Shown here piece after piece: positions 54,820 to 63,502 of a stretch of 64,000 bases of DNA. A model generated the notes under the pieces. The model saw only the letters and a program-made list of their open reading frames with translations. It did not search any database and was not told the DNA's origin. Both the position numbers and the translations under genes were made by a program. The stretch lies in assembly GCF_051201685.1 (NCBI RefSeq), contig NZ_CP179213.1:186001-250000 (forward strand), written 5' to 3'. Origin of the DNA: Luminiphilus sp051201685. GTDB lineage: Bacteria > Pseudomonadota > Gammaproteobacteria > Pseudomonadales > Halieaceae. Each line of letters opens with the position of its first letter. Positions within the stretch are counted from its first letter, which is position 1.

Positions 54820-55995
54820 CTAGACAGTTTGGCGGTGGGGTCTTTGGTACCACTGTTGCAGCGATAACAGCCAAACGGTAACGCTAAGCCCCATAGCGAG
54901 CCCTACGATTCCGGTCCACGCGAAGCGATCGTAGGCTAGGGTTCCTGCCCAGCTGCCCAAACCGCCGCCCGTAAACATCATACAAACGTACAGACTCATT
55001 AATCTTGTTCTGACGGCGGGGGTTTCTTGCAACCCTGTCATGCGGCCTGTGACGTCGACCAAGGGGCCAACGACTGCCATTAGAGCCAGTGGTGGCAGCA
55101 AGAACACCCAGTTTGTTTCAGCCGTCATTAGCAGTGTTATTCCCAGAAACTGAAAAGTGGCCATGATGAGTCGGGCTTTTTCGGCGCCCTGAGTGTCCGC
55201 CCATTTTCCCAGGCGCGCAGTTGTCAGAAGACCTATTGCCGAGAATGCCGTGAGATAACCCACAAGGTCAGAGCCATGTCCCTGGGCTTCACTAGTGAGA
55301 TGGAGTCCAATGCCCAACCAGACAGCAATAAATGCGGCAAAGTTAAGGCCCTGAATAACCCCCGATACCATCAATCGTGGGTGCTGTTTGCCAAGAATGA
55401 ATAGCGATCGAATCAGCGTCCAATAACTCGAGCCTTGTGTTTTTACGGATTCGGCCACCATGATCCGGGGCACGATAATGGCGGCGGCGGTCATTAGAGC
55501 CGCGGCAATCCAATAAATCCAGCGCCAGTCGGTATAGGCTCCAATAACGCCAGCAGACAGCCTTGAAACCTGAACTCCGGCAATGACGCCCGTCGTTAGC
55601 AGGGCGGTTGCGTAACCGAGTTGTTGAGGAGTGACGCGACGGGAGGCATAGGCGGGGAGCAGATACGGGGTAATGGTAAAGAAACCCAGTGCAGTTGATG
55701 CTGTGATAAAAACGACGAAGCTGGTGGTAACGGCCATAACCACGAGGGTGAGCACTTGAACGGAAAGGCACAGCGTGACCAATCTTCGATTATCGACTCG
55801 ATCACCTAAAGGCAAAAGCAGAAGCACACCAAGGGCGAGGGCAATTTGGTTGACGGCAGGCACAATGCCAATACCGGCATCACTAACGCCGAAGTCCCGC
55901 GCCACCGCAGCAATAATCGGATGAATATAGTAGGCATTGGCCGTTACGATCGCCGAGGCACAGGCCAGCCAAAATATTTCTCTATTCCCAGTCAA
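54820..55995 (-). CDS. MFS transporter
   Basis: Major facilitator protein of 391 residues with about 12 membrane helices. The loop after helix 2 reads LPLGDRVDNRRLV, a version of the MFS motif A, and the N-terminus ANAYYIHPIIAAVARDFGVS is typical of the drug/solute exporter groups (AraJ-like). The substrate is unknown. The stop lies 16 nt from that of the convergent gamma-carbonic-anhydrase-like gene. Confidence 0.85.
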   Translation of the reverse strand: MTGNREIFWLACASAIVTANAYYIHPIIAAVARDFGVSDAGIGIVPAVNQIALALGVLLLLPLGDRVDNRRLVTLCLSVQVLTLVVMAVTTSFVVFITASTALGFFTITPYLLPAYASRRVTPQQLGYATALLTTGVIAGVQVSRLSAGVIGAYTDWRWIYWIAAALMTAAAIIVPRIMVAESVKTQGSSYWTLIRSLFILGKQHPRLMVSGVIQGLNFAAFIAVWLGIGLHLTSEAQGHGSDLVGYLTAFSAIGLLTTARLGKWADTQGAEKARLIMATFQFLGITLLMTAETNWVFLLPPLALMAVVGPLVDVTGRMTGLQETPAVRTRLMSLYVCMMFTGGGLGSWAGTLAYDRFAWTGIVGLAMGLSVTVWLLSLQQWYQRPHRQTV

Positions 55996-56236
55996 ACTGA
56001 AGAGATGCTTTGGCTGTACAACATAAGTGATTGCTCATAACGATGACGGTTGTGGCTGGGAACATAGCGCGGGACGCTGTATCTCACACGCGGCTGGGCC
56101 GGGAGTATATCGGTTGTTGCTGCCTCTGGTGCTGCCATTAATACCGTTAGTTCTCTTATTAACTGTGGTGGCTGCCCCAATCGCTGCTCCATCCCTCGCT
56201 TCTGGTAACAAAGAATGAACGCAACGTGTCAGTCTT

Positions 56237-56689
56237 TCAGGGACGACTGCGCTGAGTCAGCAGCTTATCGAGCTGGTCGGCAAAGGTTTTTCGATCTGTT
56301 TGAGACATGGGCGGCGGGCCTCCGGTGTTTTGGCCAGAGGCGCGCATAGTCTCCATGAAGTCGCGCATTTGCAGCCGCTGCTTGATATTGGCGGTGCTGT
56401 AGCGTTCACCACGAGGGGTAAGTACTCGGCCACCTTTTTCTAGGACGTCAGCTGCTAGTGGAATATCAGCTGTGATGACAAGATCGTTGGTCGCCACCCG
56501 CGCAACAATTTCGTCGTCGGCCTTATCGAATCCTTGTGCGACTTGATAGCTTTGTAGCCAGGGAGACGGGGGCAAGTTAACTGCTTGGTTGGCAATAAAA
56601 ACCACCTTGATTTCGCGTTTCACAGCGGCGCGGCATAAGATGTCCCTGATTGCTCCGGGGCAGGCGTCGGCGTCGACTAAAATGTTCAC
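56237..56689 (-). CDS. YaiI/YqxD family protein (DUF188)
   Basis: The protein has 150 residues from the GTG at 56689, preceded by AAGGAAAC; the frame is open to 56785, but the conserved protein begins NILVDADACPG. The PIN-like fold signature DADACPGAIRDIL, DLVITADIPLAADVL and YSTANIKQRLQMRDFMETMR are the DUF188 hallmarks. The function is unknown; a nuclease-like role is proposed from the fold. It is divergent from the crotonase gene with 89 nt between starts. Confidence 0.9.
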   Translation of the reverse strand: MNILVDADACPGAIRDILCRAAVKREIKVVFIANQAVNLPPSPWLQSYQVAQGFDKADDEIVARVATNDLVITADIPLAADVLEKGGRVLTPRGERYSTANIKQRLQMRDFMETMRASGQNTGGPPPMSQTDRKTFADQLDKLLTQRSRP

Positions 56690-56778
56690 GCAATAGTTTC
56701 CTTTAATATGAAGCGGGCAACGCCCTCCGGAGGCGCCACTAACACGCGAATAACAACGTTCCGTAGGAGAGCAGCACA

Positions 56779-57456
56779 ATGGCATTGGTTACTTATCAAG
56801 AGCAAGACGCTTTTAGCCTGATTACCCTTGATGATGGCAAGGCCAATGCGTTGTCTTTTGCTATGGCAGATGGTCTAGACAGCGCCCTCGATCAAGGTTT
56901 TGAGTCTGGCAAGGTGATTGTGTTGGCGGGTCGGCCCGGCAAATTCTGTGCCGGCTTTGATTTAAATGTCATGGGAAAAATGGATGCAGACAGTCAGCGC
57001 CTGTTGCGAAGGGGTGCTGATATTGCTGGACGACTGGCACATAGCCAAACCCCTGTGATTGCTGCGGTAACTGGACACGCCTTGGCCATGGGCGCATTAA
57101 TTTGTCTTTCAGTGGATTACCGCTTGGGATGTCGAGGTGCTTTTAAACTGGGCCTGAATGAGGTGGCCATTGGCATGACGTTGCCATGGTTTGGCATTGA
57201 GTTGGCGCAGGAGCGCGTGATTGAAGCTCATGCCCATCAGGTGGTTACTTTGGCGCGTATCTATGACCCCGAAGGCGCCGCGGAGGCGGGTATTCTCGAT
57301 GCTTGCTGTGCCCCGGAAAACCTTATGGCAGAGGCGGCAAGTACTGCTCAGCACTTCGCGGCCTTAGATATGCCTTCGTTCGCGGCAACCAAGGCGCGAT
57401 TGCGGGAGGGTTTTGCCAGTCGCTGGGATACGGCTATGGCACGAGATTTTGGTTAA
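56779..57456 (+). CDS. Enoyl-CoA hydratase/isomerase family protein
   Basis: Crotonase-fold protein of 225 residues, at the short end of the family. The oxyanion-hole segments are GKFCAGFDLNVMG and AVTGHALAMGALICL. The glutamates of classical enoyl-CoA hydratase are not obvious, so the reaction could be another acyl-CoA step. The ATG has TAGGAGAGC upstream. It may form a fatty-acid or acyl-CoA function independently; the neighbours do not form a clear pathway. Confidence 0.85.
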   Translation: MALVTYQEQDAFSLITLDDGKANALSFAMADGLDSALDQGFESGKVIVLAGRPGKFCAGFDLNVMGKMDADSQRLLRRGADIAGRLAHSQTPVIAAVTGHALAMGALICLSVDYRLGCRGAFKLGLNEVAIGMTLPWFGIELAQERVIEAHAHQVVTLARIYDPEGAAEAGILDACCAPENLMAEAASTAQHFAALDMPSFAATKARLREGFASRWDTAMARDFG

Positions 57457-57547
57457 CCGAGCGTGTTGATCGGCCCTATGACTGGTTAATAAAGTGCTCG
57501 CACCCAAAATATCTAACCTGGACCAACAAACTTAGATCAACTTGCGG

Positions 57548-58822
57548 CTACCGTGCTGCGGCCAAATCGTTAGCCAGTTTCATTTGGCGGCGAGTAGCCG
57601 CGAAGACTGAAAGATCATCAGCGGTTTTCCCTTGTTCGCCCAGAAGCAGAATTTGCTCGTAGTACCAGTACTGCACGGCAAAGGTCCCTAAGGTTTTAAA
57701 TAACGATATTTTTTCGAGGATTTTTAGCCACCGAGGCAGTAGTGAAAGCGCATCCTCGTATCGAGGGAGCTCTGCCATGCCAGACAGCAGCCGTTTAGGT
57801 GCATCGGTCATAACGCACATGGGTCGACCAATCCCAACGACATCGGCAGACCCGCTTTCAAGGGCGCTCTCCATGGCGTCTAGGCGTCGCAGGCCGCCCG
57901 TTACCATCAGGGGCATGGTCAGTTCCTTGCGCATCGCTTGAGCAAAGTCCACGAAATAAGCCTCCCTGGCCCGGGTTGACTGCGCCACGGCCTGATTTTC
58001 TACAGGCTCGATGCCCTCTACGTTTAGCAGCCGTGGCTGCTCGTAAGTACCTCCTGAAATTTCCAGCAGGTCGACACCCGCCGCTTCCAACCATTTGGCC
58101 ACTTGCAGGCTTTCGGTGAAATCAAATCCACCCCGTTGAAAGTCGGCGCTATTAAGCTTCACGCCTACTGGGAATTCAGGGCCAACCGCCGCACGAACCG
58201 CCTTGACTGACTCCAGTAAAGCGCGGGCACGATTTTCAAGACTGCCGCCCCAACGGTCTGTGCGTTGATTGCTTCGGGGGCTCAGAAATTGAGACAACAA
58301 GTAGCCGTGGGCGCTGTGGAGTTGAACGCCGGTGAAGCCCGCCTCCTTGAGGACACGGGCGCAGCGTGCAAAGCCCGCTATAACGGCCTCAATATCCGAC
58401 TCAGTCATTGCAACGGGTTCACCAAATTGTCCGCCCGGTAGGCCTAATTTAATGGGCGAGGGGGCTTTGGGCGTTGGATTAATGATTTTTTGACACTGCC
58501 GTCCTGCGTGGCTGATCTGTGCCCAAAAATGATTGCCATGGCGAGTTCCTGCCGTTGCCCATGCCTTTAAGGCGTCTTTTGTGGCGGCATCCGGTTCTTG
58601 GTCAACGACCACATTGCCCGGTCGCTCCAAATGGTCGCGGTCAATTTGCACGTTACCTGAGAGTAATAACCCTGCTCCACCATCGCTCCAGATCCCATAC
58701 AGTTGATTCAACGCAGCCCCCGGGACCCCGGTTGACCCGGCCAGCCCCTCGGTCATTGCAGCTTTGCAGATACGATTGGTCAACGTTGCCCCACAGGGCA
58801 GAGTTAATGATTGCTCTATCAT
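57548..58822 (-). CDS. NADH:flavin oxidoreductase (old yellow enzyme family)
   Basis: FMN-binding TIM-barrel enzyme of 424 residues. CKAAMTEGLA at the start, QISHAGRQ (with the substrate-binding His), GVQLHSAHGYLLSQFLSPRSN and DVVGIGRPMC are typical of the family. The C-terminal domain is a short helical extension rather than the iron-sulfur domain of 2,4-dienoyl-CoA reductase. It probably reduces activated C=C bonds. It is convergent with the crotonase gene and 37 nt after the PQQ-type dehydrogenase. Confidence 0.88.
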   Translation of the reverse strand: MIEQSLTLPCGATLTNRICKAAMTEGLAGSTGVPGAALNQLYGIWSDGGAGLLLSGNVQIDRDHLERPGNVVVDQEPDAATKDALKAWATAGTRHGNHFWAQISHAGRQCQKIINPTPKAPSPIKLGLPGGQFGEPVAMTESDIEAVIAGFARCARVLKEAGFTGVQLHSAHGYLLSQFLSPRSNQRTDRWGGSLENRARALLESVKAVRAAVGPEFPVGVKLNSADFQRGGFDFTESLQVAKWLEAAGVDLLEISGGTYEQPRLLNVEGIEPVENQAVAQSTRAREAYFVDFAQAMRKELTMPLMVTGGLRRLDAMESALESGSADVVGIGRPMCVMTDAPKRLLSGMAELPRYEDALSLLPRWLKILEKISLFKTLGTFAVQYWYYEQILLLGEQGKTADDLSVFAATRRQMKLANDLAAAR

Positions 58823-58859
58823 TTTGGGTTCCTTTTTTGGAGGGCAAACGCTGTTCCAG

Positions 58860-59975
58860 TTACTTGGTGGCTGCCGTTTGCTCTAAGGGTGTTGAGGTGA
58901 TGTGGAAAAAGGCGCCTTCATCAGTCAGAACTGCAATGCTGCCATCACCTAAAACCCGGACATCGCGCACTCTTCCTGTCACTTCGGAAAAGGGCTCACT
59001 CTGCACAAAGCCATTGCCCTCGGGCGCCAGTCGATAAAGTTTTTGGTCAACTAACGCGCCTGTAAGCAGCGATCCATCCCATTCTGGAAAAGCCGTGCCT
59101 CGATAAATAGCAAGGCCCGATGTGGCGATACTGGGCACCCAGTACATGACCGGCTGGGCCATGCCTTCGGCTTCCGTGTAGGGCGAAATAATCGCCCCTG
59201 AATAATCCAAACCGTAAGTAATTGCGGGCCAGCCATAGTTAGTGCCGGGAACAATTCGATTGAGTTCGTCTCCGCCTTTGGGTCCATGCTCCGCCATCCA
59301 GATAGTCCCTGTCTCGGGGTCGACCACGAGCCCTTGAGGGTTTCTGTGTCCGTAGCTGTAAACCCGGGGCGCAACCTCTGAAAAAGGGTTGCTAGCAGGT
59401 GCACTACCGTCGCTATTAATTCTCAGCAGCTTGCCCATTTCGCTGCTTAGGCTCTGCGCTTGCTCTCGATATTCAAAACCTTCACCAACGCTGAGCAGCA
59501 AGGTGCCATCGGGCAAAAAAGCCAATTTGCCACCAAAATGCGCGGCTTTTTTCTTGCTGGGTTGAACCTCCAAAATAATTTCTGAATCAGCCAGTAGCTC
59601 CCCGGAAAGCTTGGCGCGCATGACGGTGGTGCGGTTCGTATCGGCATCGCCCCCGGCATAAGAGAGATAAATTCGTTGATTGGTAGCGAACTCAGGGTCG
59701 AGGACAACGTCTAGCAAGCCGCCTTGGCTTTTAAAAAACACTTCGGGGGTACCGACAATTGTGGTGGCATTGCCACTGTGATCGACGTGTAAAAGGCGAC
59801 CAGCCTTTTCGGTGATCAGGAAGCCGTTACCGTTGGGCAGCTCTGCAATCGACCAGGGCTGTTCTAGCGTGTCTGTAATGGTGTTAACTTGGTAGTTGGC
59901 AGCTTCCAAGGGTAATGCTGCTAGCAGCATTGCACTTACGAAAACGGTTTTGACGAAGTTGTAACTAGAAGGCAT
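58860..59975 (-). CDS. PQQ-dependent sugar dehydrogenase-like protein, exported
   Basis: Periplasmic six-bladed beta-propeller of the soluble aldose/sorbosone dehydrogenase family, 371 residues with a signal peptide (residues about 1-25). The order LEQPWSIAELPNGNGFLITEKAGRL, GGLLDVVLDP, HRNPQGLVVDP and AEHGPKGGDELNRI is characteristic. It oxidises sugars or related alcohols with PQQ if the cofactor is available; no PQQ synthesis genes are in the window. It is divergent from a small membrane protein, with a palindrome between. Confidence 0.88.
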   Translation of the reverse strand: MPSSYNFVKTVFVSAMLLAALPLEAANYQVNTITDTLEQPWSIAELPNGNGFLITEKAGRLLHVDHSGNATTIVGTPEVFFKSQGGLLDVVLDPEFATNQRIYLSYAGGDADTNRTTVMRAKLSGELLADSEIILEVQPSKKKAAHFGGKLAFLPDGTLLLSVGEGFEYREQAQSLSSEMGKLLRINSDGSAPASNPFSEVAPRVYSYGHRNPQGLVVDPETGTIWMAEHGPKGGDELNRIVPGTNYGWPAITYGLDYSGAIISPYTEAEGMAQPVMYWVPSIATSGLAIYRGTAFPEWDGSLLTGALVDQKLYRLAPEGNGFVQSEPFSEVTGRVRDVRVLGDGSIAVLTDEGAFFHITSTPLEQTAATK

Positions 59976-60030
59976 GGTGCGTCCTTTGAAAAAAAGTTTT
60001 TATACCTTGGACCCTAACTATAACCCCTTC

Positions 60031-60051
60031 GCAGTGCAAAATTTGCATTGC
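60031..60051. promoter_or_regulatory. 21-nt near-perfect palindrome in a divergent region
   Basis: The arms GCAGTGCAAA and TTTGCATTGC match at nine of ten positions around a central A. It lies 56-76 nt upstream of the PQQ-type dehydrogenase gene and 20-40 nt upstream of the small membrane-protein gene, where an operator could affect both. Confidence 0.5.
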
Positions 60052-60070
60052 CGTTTATAAGGAGCTGCTT

Positions 60071-60499
60071 GTGCGTACCATCGCTGCTTACTTTCCAGCC
60101 ACTCTAGTGGCGTACCTATTAGCCAGCGCCTTTTCGACATTTATGATCATGGCCGGACTTAAGGAGATGGCTATGCCAGTTTCTGCCACTGATGTTTTGT
60201 CGGCGGTTTGGTTTGATTGGCTTGGATTACTAGGCTCGTATTTGCCGCTAGTCGCAATTTCGTTGCTTATTGCACTGCCGGTGGCGGGACAATTACACGG
60301 TCGACTGGGCTTTCCCCGCCCTTTCATTTACGCGCTGGCAGGCTTTGTGGCTTTGATCGCTATTCATTTGATTTTGGAGGCAACCTTGGGGTTGATCGGC
60401 TTCGCCGCCGTAAGGAGCACCTTTGGTTTGCTGATGCAGGGGGCTGCGGGTGGTATTGCAGGCTGGTTCTATGCCTATTTAACCGGAGTAAAAGCATGA
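60071..60499 (+). CDS. Hypothetical four-helix membrane protein
   Basis: The protein has 142 residues and starts with GTG at 60071 after AAGGAG. Four likely transmembrane helices lie between residues about 7 and 140. No family is recognised. The stop overlaps the ATG of the hydroxylase gene (ATGA), so the two proteins are made together. Confidence 0.7.
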   Translation: MRTIAAYFPATLVAYLLASAFSTFMIMAGLKEMAMPVSATDVLSAVWFDWLGLLGSYLPLVAISLLIALPVAGQLHGRLGFPRPFIYALAGFVALIAIHLILEATLGLIGFAAVRSTFGLLMQGAAGGIAGWFYAYLTGVKA

Positions 60500-61668
60500 C
60501 CGAGGCTGACTACTTTCAGCAGGGAATTACTGAGCTTCAGGCTGGACGCCCCGCGGAAGCGCTGGCGATATTTCAGCAGGCTGTTGCTAACAATGTTGCG
60601 ACACCGCGGTGCTGGCTAGGTCTGTCACTGGCAGCACTGACTCAGGGTGATGTGCCCGAGGCTGAAAAAGCGGTAGATGCGGTCCTAGTAGAAGAGCCCC
60701 ACAATATGCGCGCTTTGATTATCAAGGGCGATATTTTGTTGGGTAAGGACGATTTTCAAAATGCTTCCTCCTATTACAATCTAATCCTCCGTCTTGCAGC
60801 AAACCTGACGGATATCCCGCCGCAGCTGTCCTCAGATTTAGATCGAGTAGAAACCCGGCTGCAGCAGCTGGGACAGATGTTTCAGCAACACTTGTTTGAT
60901 CGTCTTTCGTCAGCGGGCTACCGCCGCAATCGGGCATCGACGCGTTTCAATAATTCTCTCGATATGCTTTTGGGGCGTAAACAGCGAAAAGATCCGGGGC
61001 ATAAATTTCCCCAAGCTCCCCACGCTTTTTATCTGGATGACGTGCCTTATTGTACGTATTTTCCTAATGAGCAGCTCCCATGGCTCGCTGACTTGGAAGC
61101 ACATACAGATTTGATCGAGGGGGAGCTGAACGCTTTGCTGCGACAGTCTTCCGATCGCTTTTCTCCCTACGTGCACAGCGGTTTGGAGCAACCACAAAAT
61201 AGTGGAACGACGTTACTCGATAGCGACGATTGGACGTCAGCGTTTCTTTGGCAAGACGGGATGCCGCAGCCTGACGTTCTTGCGTCTTGCCCAGAAACTG
61301 CGGCTCTCATGGCTGACCTGCCTTTAACGAAGATCGGCGGTCTTGCGCCTTCTGTACTGTTTTCCAAGCTTGATGCTGGCGCCAAAATTGATCCTCATAC
61401 TGGGTTACTGAACTGCCGATTAATTTGTCATTTACCGCTGACCGTACCGCCGGGGTGTGGTCTGCGTGTTGGCGAAGATTCACGAGAAACTGAGCGGGGT
61501 AGCAGTTGGGCATTTGACGACAGCGTAAACCATGAAGCTTGGAACAATGGGGAAGAACCGCGAACTATTTTACTGTTCGATGTGTGGCGCCCAGAGCTCG
61601 ATAGTGATGAACGCCACTTAATAACCAGCGTGCTTGAAGCGGTCTCTGGATTCGGTAAGGTAGGGTAG
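60496..61668 (+). CDS. TPR plus aspartyl/asparaginyl beta-hydroxylase domain protein
   Basis: The protein has 390 residues from the ATG at 60496, which overlaps the upstream stop. TPR-like repeats occupy residues about 1-105 (YFQQGITELQAGRPAEALAI). The C-terminal dioxygenase domain has the iron ligands in KIDPHTG and VNHEAWN, with RLICHLPL, RVGED and FDVWRPEL as in the AspH/LpxO group, which use iron and 2-oxoglutarate. The substrate could be a protein or a lipid; the TPR suggests protein binding. Confidence 0.87.
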   Translation: MTEADYFQQGITELQAGRPAEALAIFQQAVANNVATPRCWLGLSLAALTQGDVPEAEKAVDAVLVEEPHNMRALIIKGDILLGKDDFQNASSYYNLILRLAANLTDIPPQLSSDLDRVETRLQQLGQMFQQHLFDRLSSAGYRRNRASTRFNNSLDMLLGRKQRKDPGHKFPQAPHAFYLDDVPYCTYFPNEQLPWLADLEAHTDLIEGELNALLRQSSDRFSPYVHSGLEQPQNSGTTLLDSDDWTSAFLWQDGMPQPDVLASCPETAALMADLPLTKIGGLAPSVLFSKLDAGAKIDPHTGLLNCRLICHLPLTVPPGCGLRVGEDSRETERGSSWAFDDSVNHEAWNNGEEPRTILLFDVWRPELDSDERHLITSVLEAVSGFGKVG

Positions 61669-61760
61669 TCTGCCGCTTGAGGCGACAGAAACAAATGTTT
61701 GTGGCTGTGGGTCGCAAAGGCAAAGGGTTACGGTAGTTTTGCTCGGTCAGTGAGGATGTT

Positions 61761-62252
61761 ATGTCGTTGGTTCGGTGTGGTAATTTTTCCTGGCAGTCCC
61801 TGGCATTAATCGGAGTGCTGTTGTTGTGCAACGCGCCCGGGGCGACGGCTGACTGGGTCGCTGGGGTGACCACCGATACTGAAACTGACGGTATTGGCGG
61901 CGTTGTCGAATATCATTGGCAAGAGTTTGCGGCAGCTGGGGGGTTCTCAGGCAATATTGCGGTCGCGGGACGCCTTGATGAGGACGGTGACGCTTGGGCT
62001 GGTGCTGGTGTTGCAGGTAAATACCGAATCGGACGTCGATTCTTCATTGAGGGCAGCTTTATGCCGGGGGTCTATCATGCAGGGGATACCGAGCTCGGCG
62101 GGTCTCTGCATTTCCGGTCTCTCATTGGAATGGGTTTTGACATTAACGAAAACGCCGCCATTTCACTGACGATTGATCATATGTCTAACGGCAGTACGCA
62201 GACCCTGAATCCTGGTTCAGACGCGATTACTCTTCGGTTCATCTTTCGTTGA
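61761..62252 (+). CDS. PagL-like outer-membrane protein (acyloxyacyl hydrolase family)
   Basis: The protein has 163 residues with a signal peptide (ending GATA, about residue 30) and a beta-barrel pattern ending ITLRFIFR. Near the C-terminus His140 and Ser142 (DHMSNGSTQTLNPG) align with the His-Ser pair of lipid A 3-O-deacylase PagL; the third member of the triad, Glu in PagL, is Asp154 here. It could remove a lipid A acyl chain or be an inactive relative. It lies directly upstream of the CoA-transferase gene. Confidence 0.7.
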   Translation: MSLVRCGNFSWQSLALIGVLLLCNAPGATADWVAGVTTDTETDGIGGVVEYHWQEFAAAGGFSGNIAVAGRLDEDGDAWAGAGVAGKYRIGRRFFIEGSFMPGVYHAGDTELGGSLHFRSLIGMGFDINENAAISLTIDHMSNGSTQTLNPGSDAITLRFIFR

Positions 62253-62263
62253 GCCTTAAAACG

Positions 62264-63466
62264 ATGTCAGAGACGCCCTCAGCTGAACAGCCTCTGGCTG
62301 GAGTTCAAATTGTTGAGCTGTCCACCATGGTTACTTGCTCACTGGCTGCCATGACGCTGCGCTCACAGGGCGCTCAAGTGATTAAAGTGGAGCCGGTACG
62401 AGGCGGCGATCCCATGCGCAAACTCGGTAGCCAGAAAAATGGAACCTCGGCACTGTTTCATAACTGCAACCGCGGTAAGCGTTCACTAGCTATCAATCTT
62501 AAGCATGAGATGGGTGTTGAAGCGGTAAAACGCTTGGCAGTCCGTGCGGACGTTGTTCTCAATAATTACCGGCCGGGTGTCATGACGCAGCTGGGTTTGG
62601 GAAGCGACACACTTCGAGCCCTCAACCCGCGCCTGATAAACGTTGCTGTGACGGGTTTTGGCACACGAGGCCCTCTGCGTGATCGACCCGCTTATGATCA
62701 CGTGATTCAGGGTATAGCGGGTATCACGGGGCTCCAGGGCGGCGATGATGAGTTTGCATTCGTTCGAATGCTGATGTGCGACAAGGTCACCGCCTATACA
62801 ACAGCCCAAGCGGTGACCGCGGCGTTACTGGCGCGACACTCTACCGGGGAAGGTCAGCACATAGATATTTCAATGTTACATGCCTGCCTAGCTTTCATGT
62901 GGCCTGATGGCATGATGCACCGAACATTGCACGACGATGATGCTTTTCAAATGCCGCCCATATCTGAGAGCTACCAAACAATTCAGGGTTCCGATGGTGC
63001 TGTGGCTGCGTCTATTTTATTAGATCATCATTGGGAAACGGTGCTGACTTTAGTTGGCCGTGAAGAGCTTAGATCCGACCCTAGATTTGCCACGGTTGTG
63101 TCACGATTTATGCATCTAGGAGAGTTTTCTAGCGTTTTAAAAGACGGCATGCGTCATCTCAAAGTCGAGGAAATTATGACGGCCTTTGAGGCGGCCGATA
63201 TTCCCAGTGCACCCTGTGAATCGAGGGACACCCTCACTAGAAATGTTCAAATAGAGACCTTGGGTCTGCTTGAAACTTATGTCACTGAGAACTTGGGCCG
63301 CCTGACCAGCCCAGCGCCGCCGATCCAGTTTGCCGGTATCGACAGCTCATTGGCTGAACCGTCGCCGTCTCTGGGTGAACACAGTGTTGAAGTAATGACA
63401 GAGCTGGGCTTTACCGAGAGTCAGGTAGGCGAGCTACTCGAATCTGGAAAATTGGCGACGGCATAA
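62264..63466 (+). CDS. CaiB/BaiF family class III CoA transferase
   Basis: The protein has 400 residues from the ATG at 62264; a TTG at 62249 overlapping the previous stop is less likely. LAGVQIVELSTMVTCSLAAMTLRSQGAQVIKVE, the catalytic-type Asp in RPAYDHVIQGIAGITG, and the C-terminal SPSLGEHSVEVMTELG identify the family. These enzymes move CoA between carboxylic acids; the acids here are unknown. Confidence 0.88.
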   Translation: MSETPSAEQPLAGVQIVELSTMVTCSLAAMTLRSQGAQVIKVEPVRGGDPMRKLGSQKNGTSALFHNCNRGKRSLAINLKHEMGVEAVKRLAVRADVVLNNYRPGVMTQLGLGSDTLRALNPRLINVAVTGFGTRGPLRDRPAYDHVIQGIAGITGLQGGDDEFAFVRMLMCDKVTAYTTAQAVTAALLARHSTGEGQHIDISMLHACLAFMWPDGMMHRTLHDDDAFQMPPISESYQTIQGSDGAVAASILLDHHWETVLTLVGREELRSDPRFATVVSRFMHLGEFSSVLKDGMRHLKVEEIMTAFEAADIPSAPCESRDTLTRNVQIETLGLLETYVTENLGRLTSPAPPIQFAGIDSSLAEPSPSLGEHSVEVMTELGFTESQVGELLESGKLATA

Positions 63467-63502
63467 TTTTTTCAGGTGCGACACGACAGAAGAGGTTTGC
63501 CG

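Noticed and set aside
56027..56218. Short plus-strand frame with a hydrophobic stretch
   Set aside because: No ribosome site; it lies in the leader of the MFS gene and shows no family pattern.
61667..61760. Possible terminator after the hydroxylase gene
   Set aside because: TCTGCCGC and GGCGACAGA pair only imperfectly and no U-tract follows.
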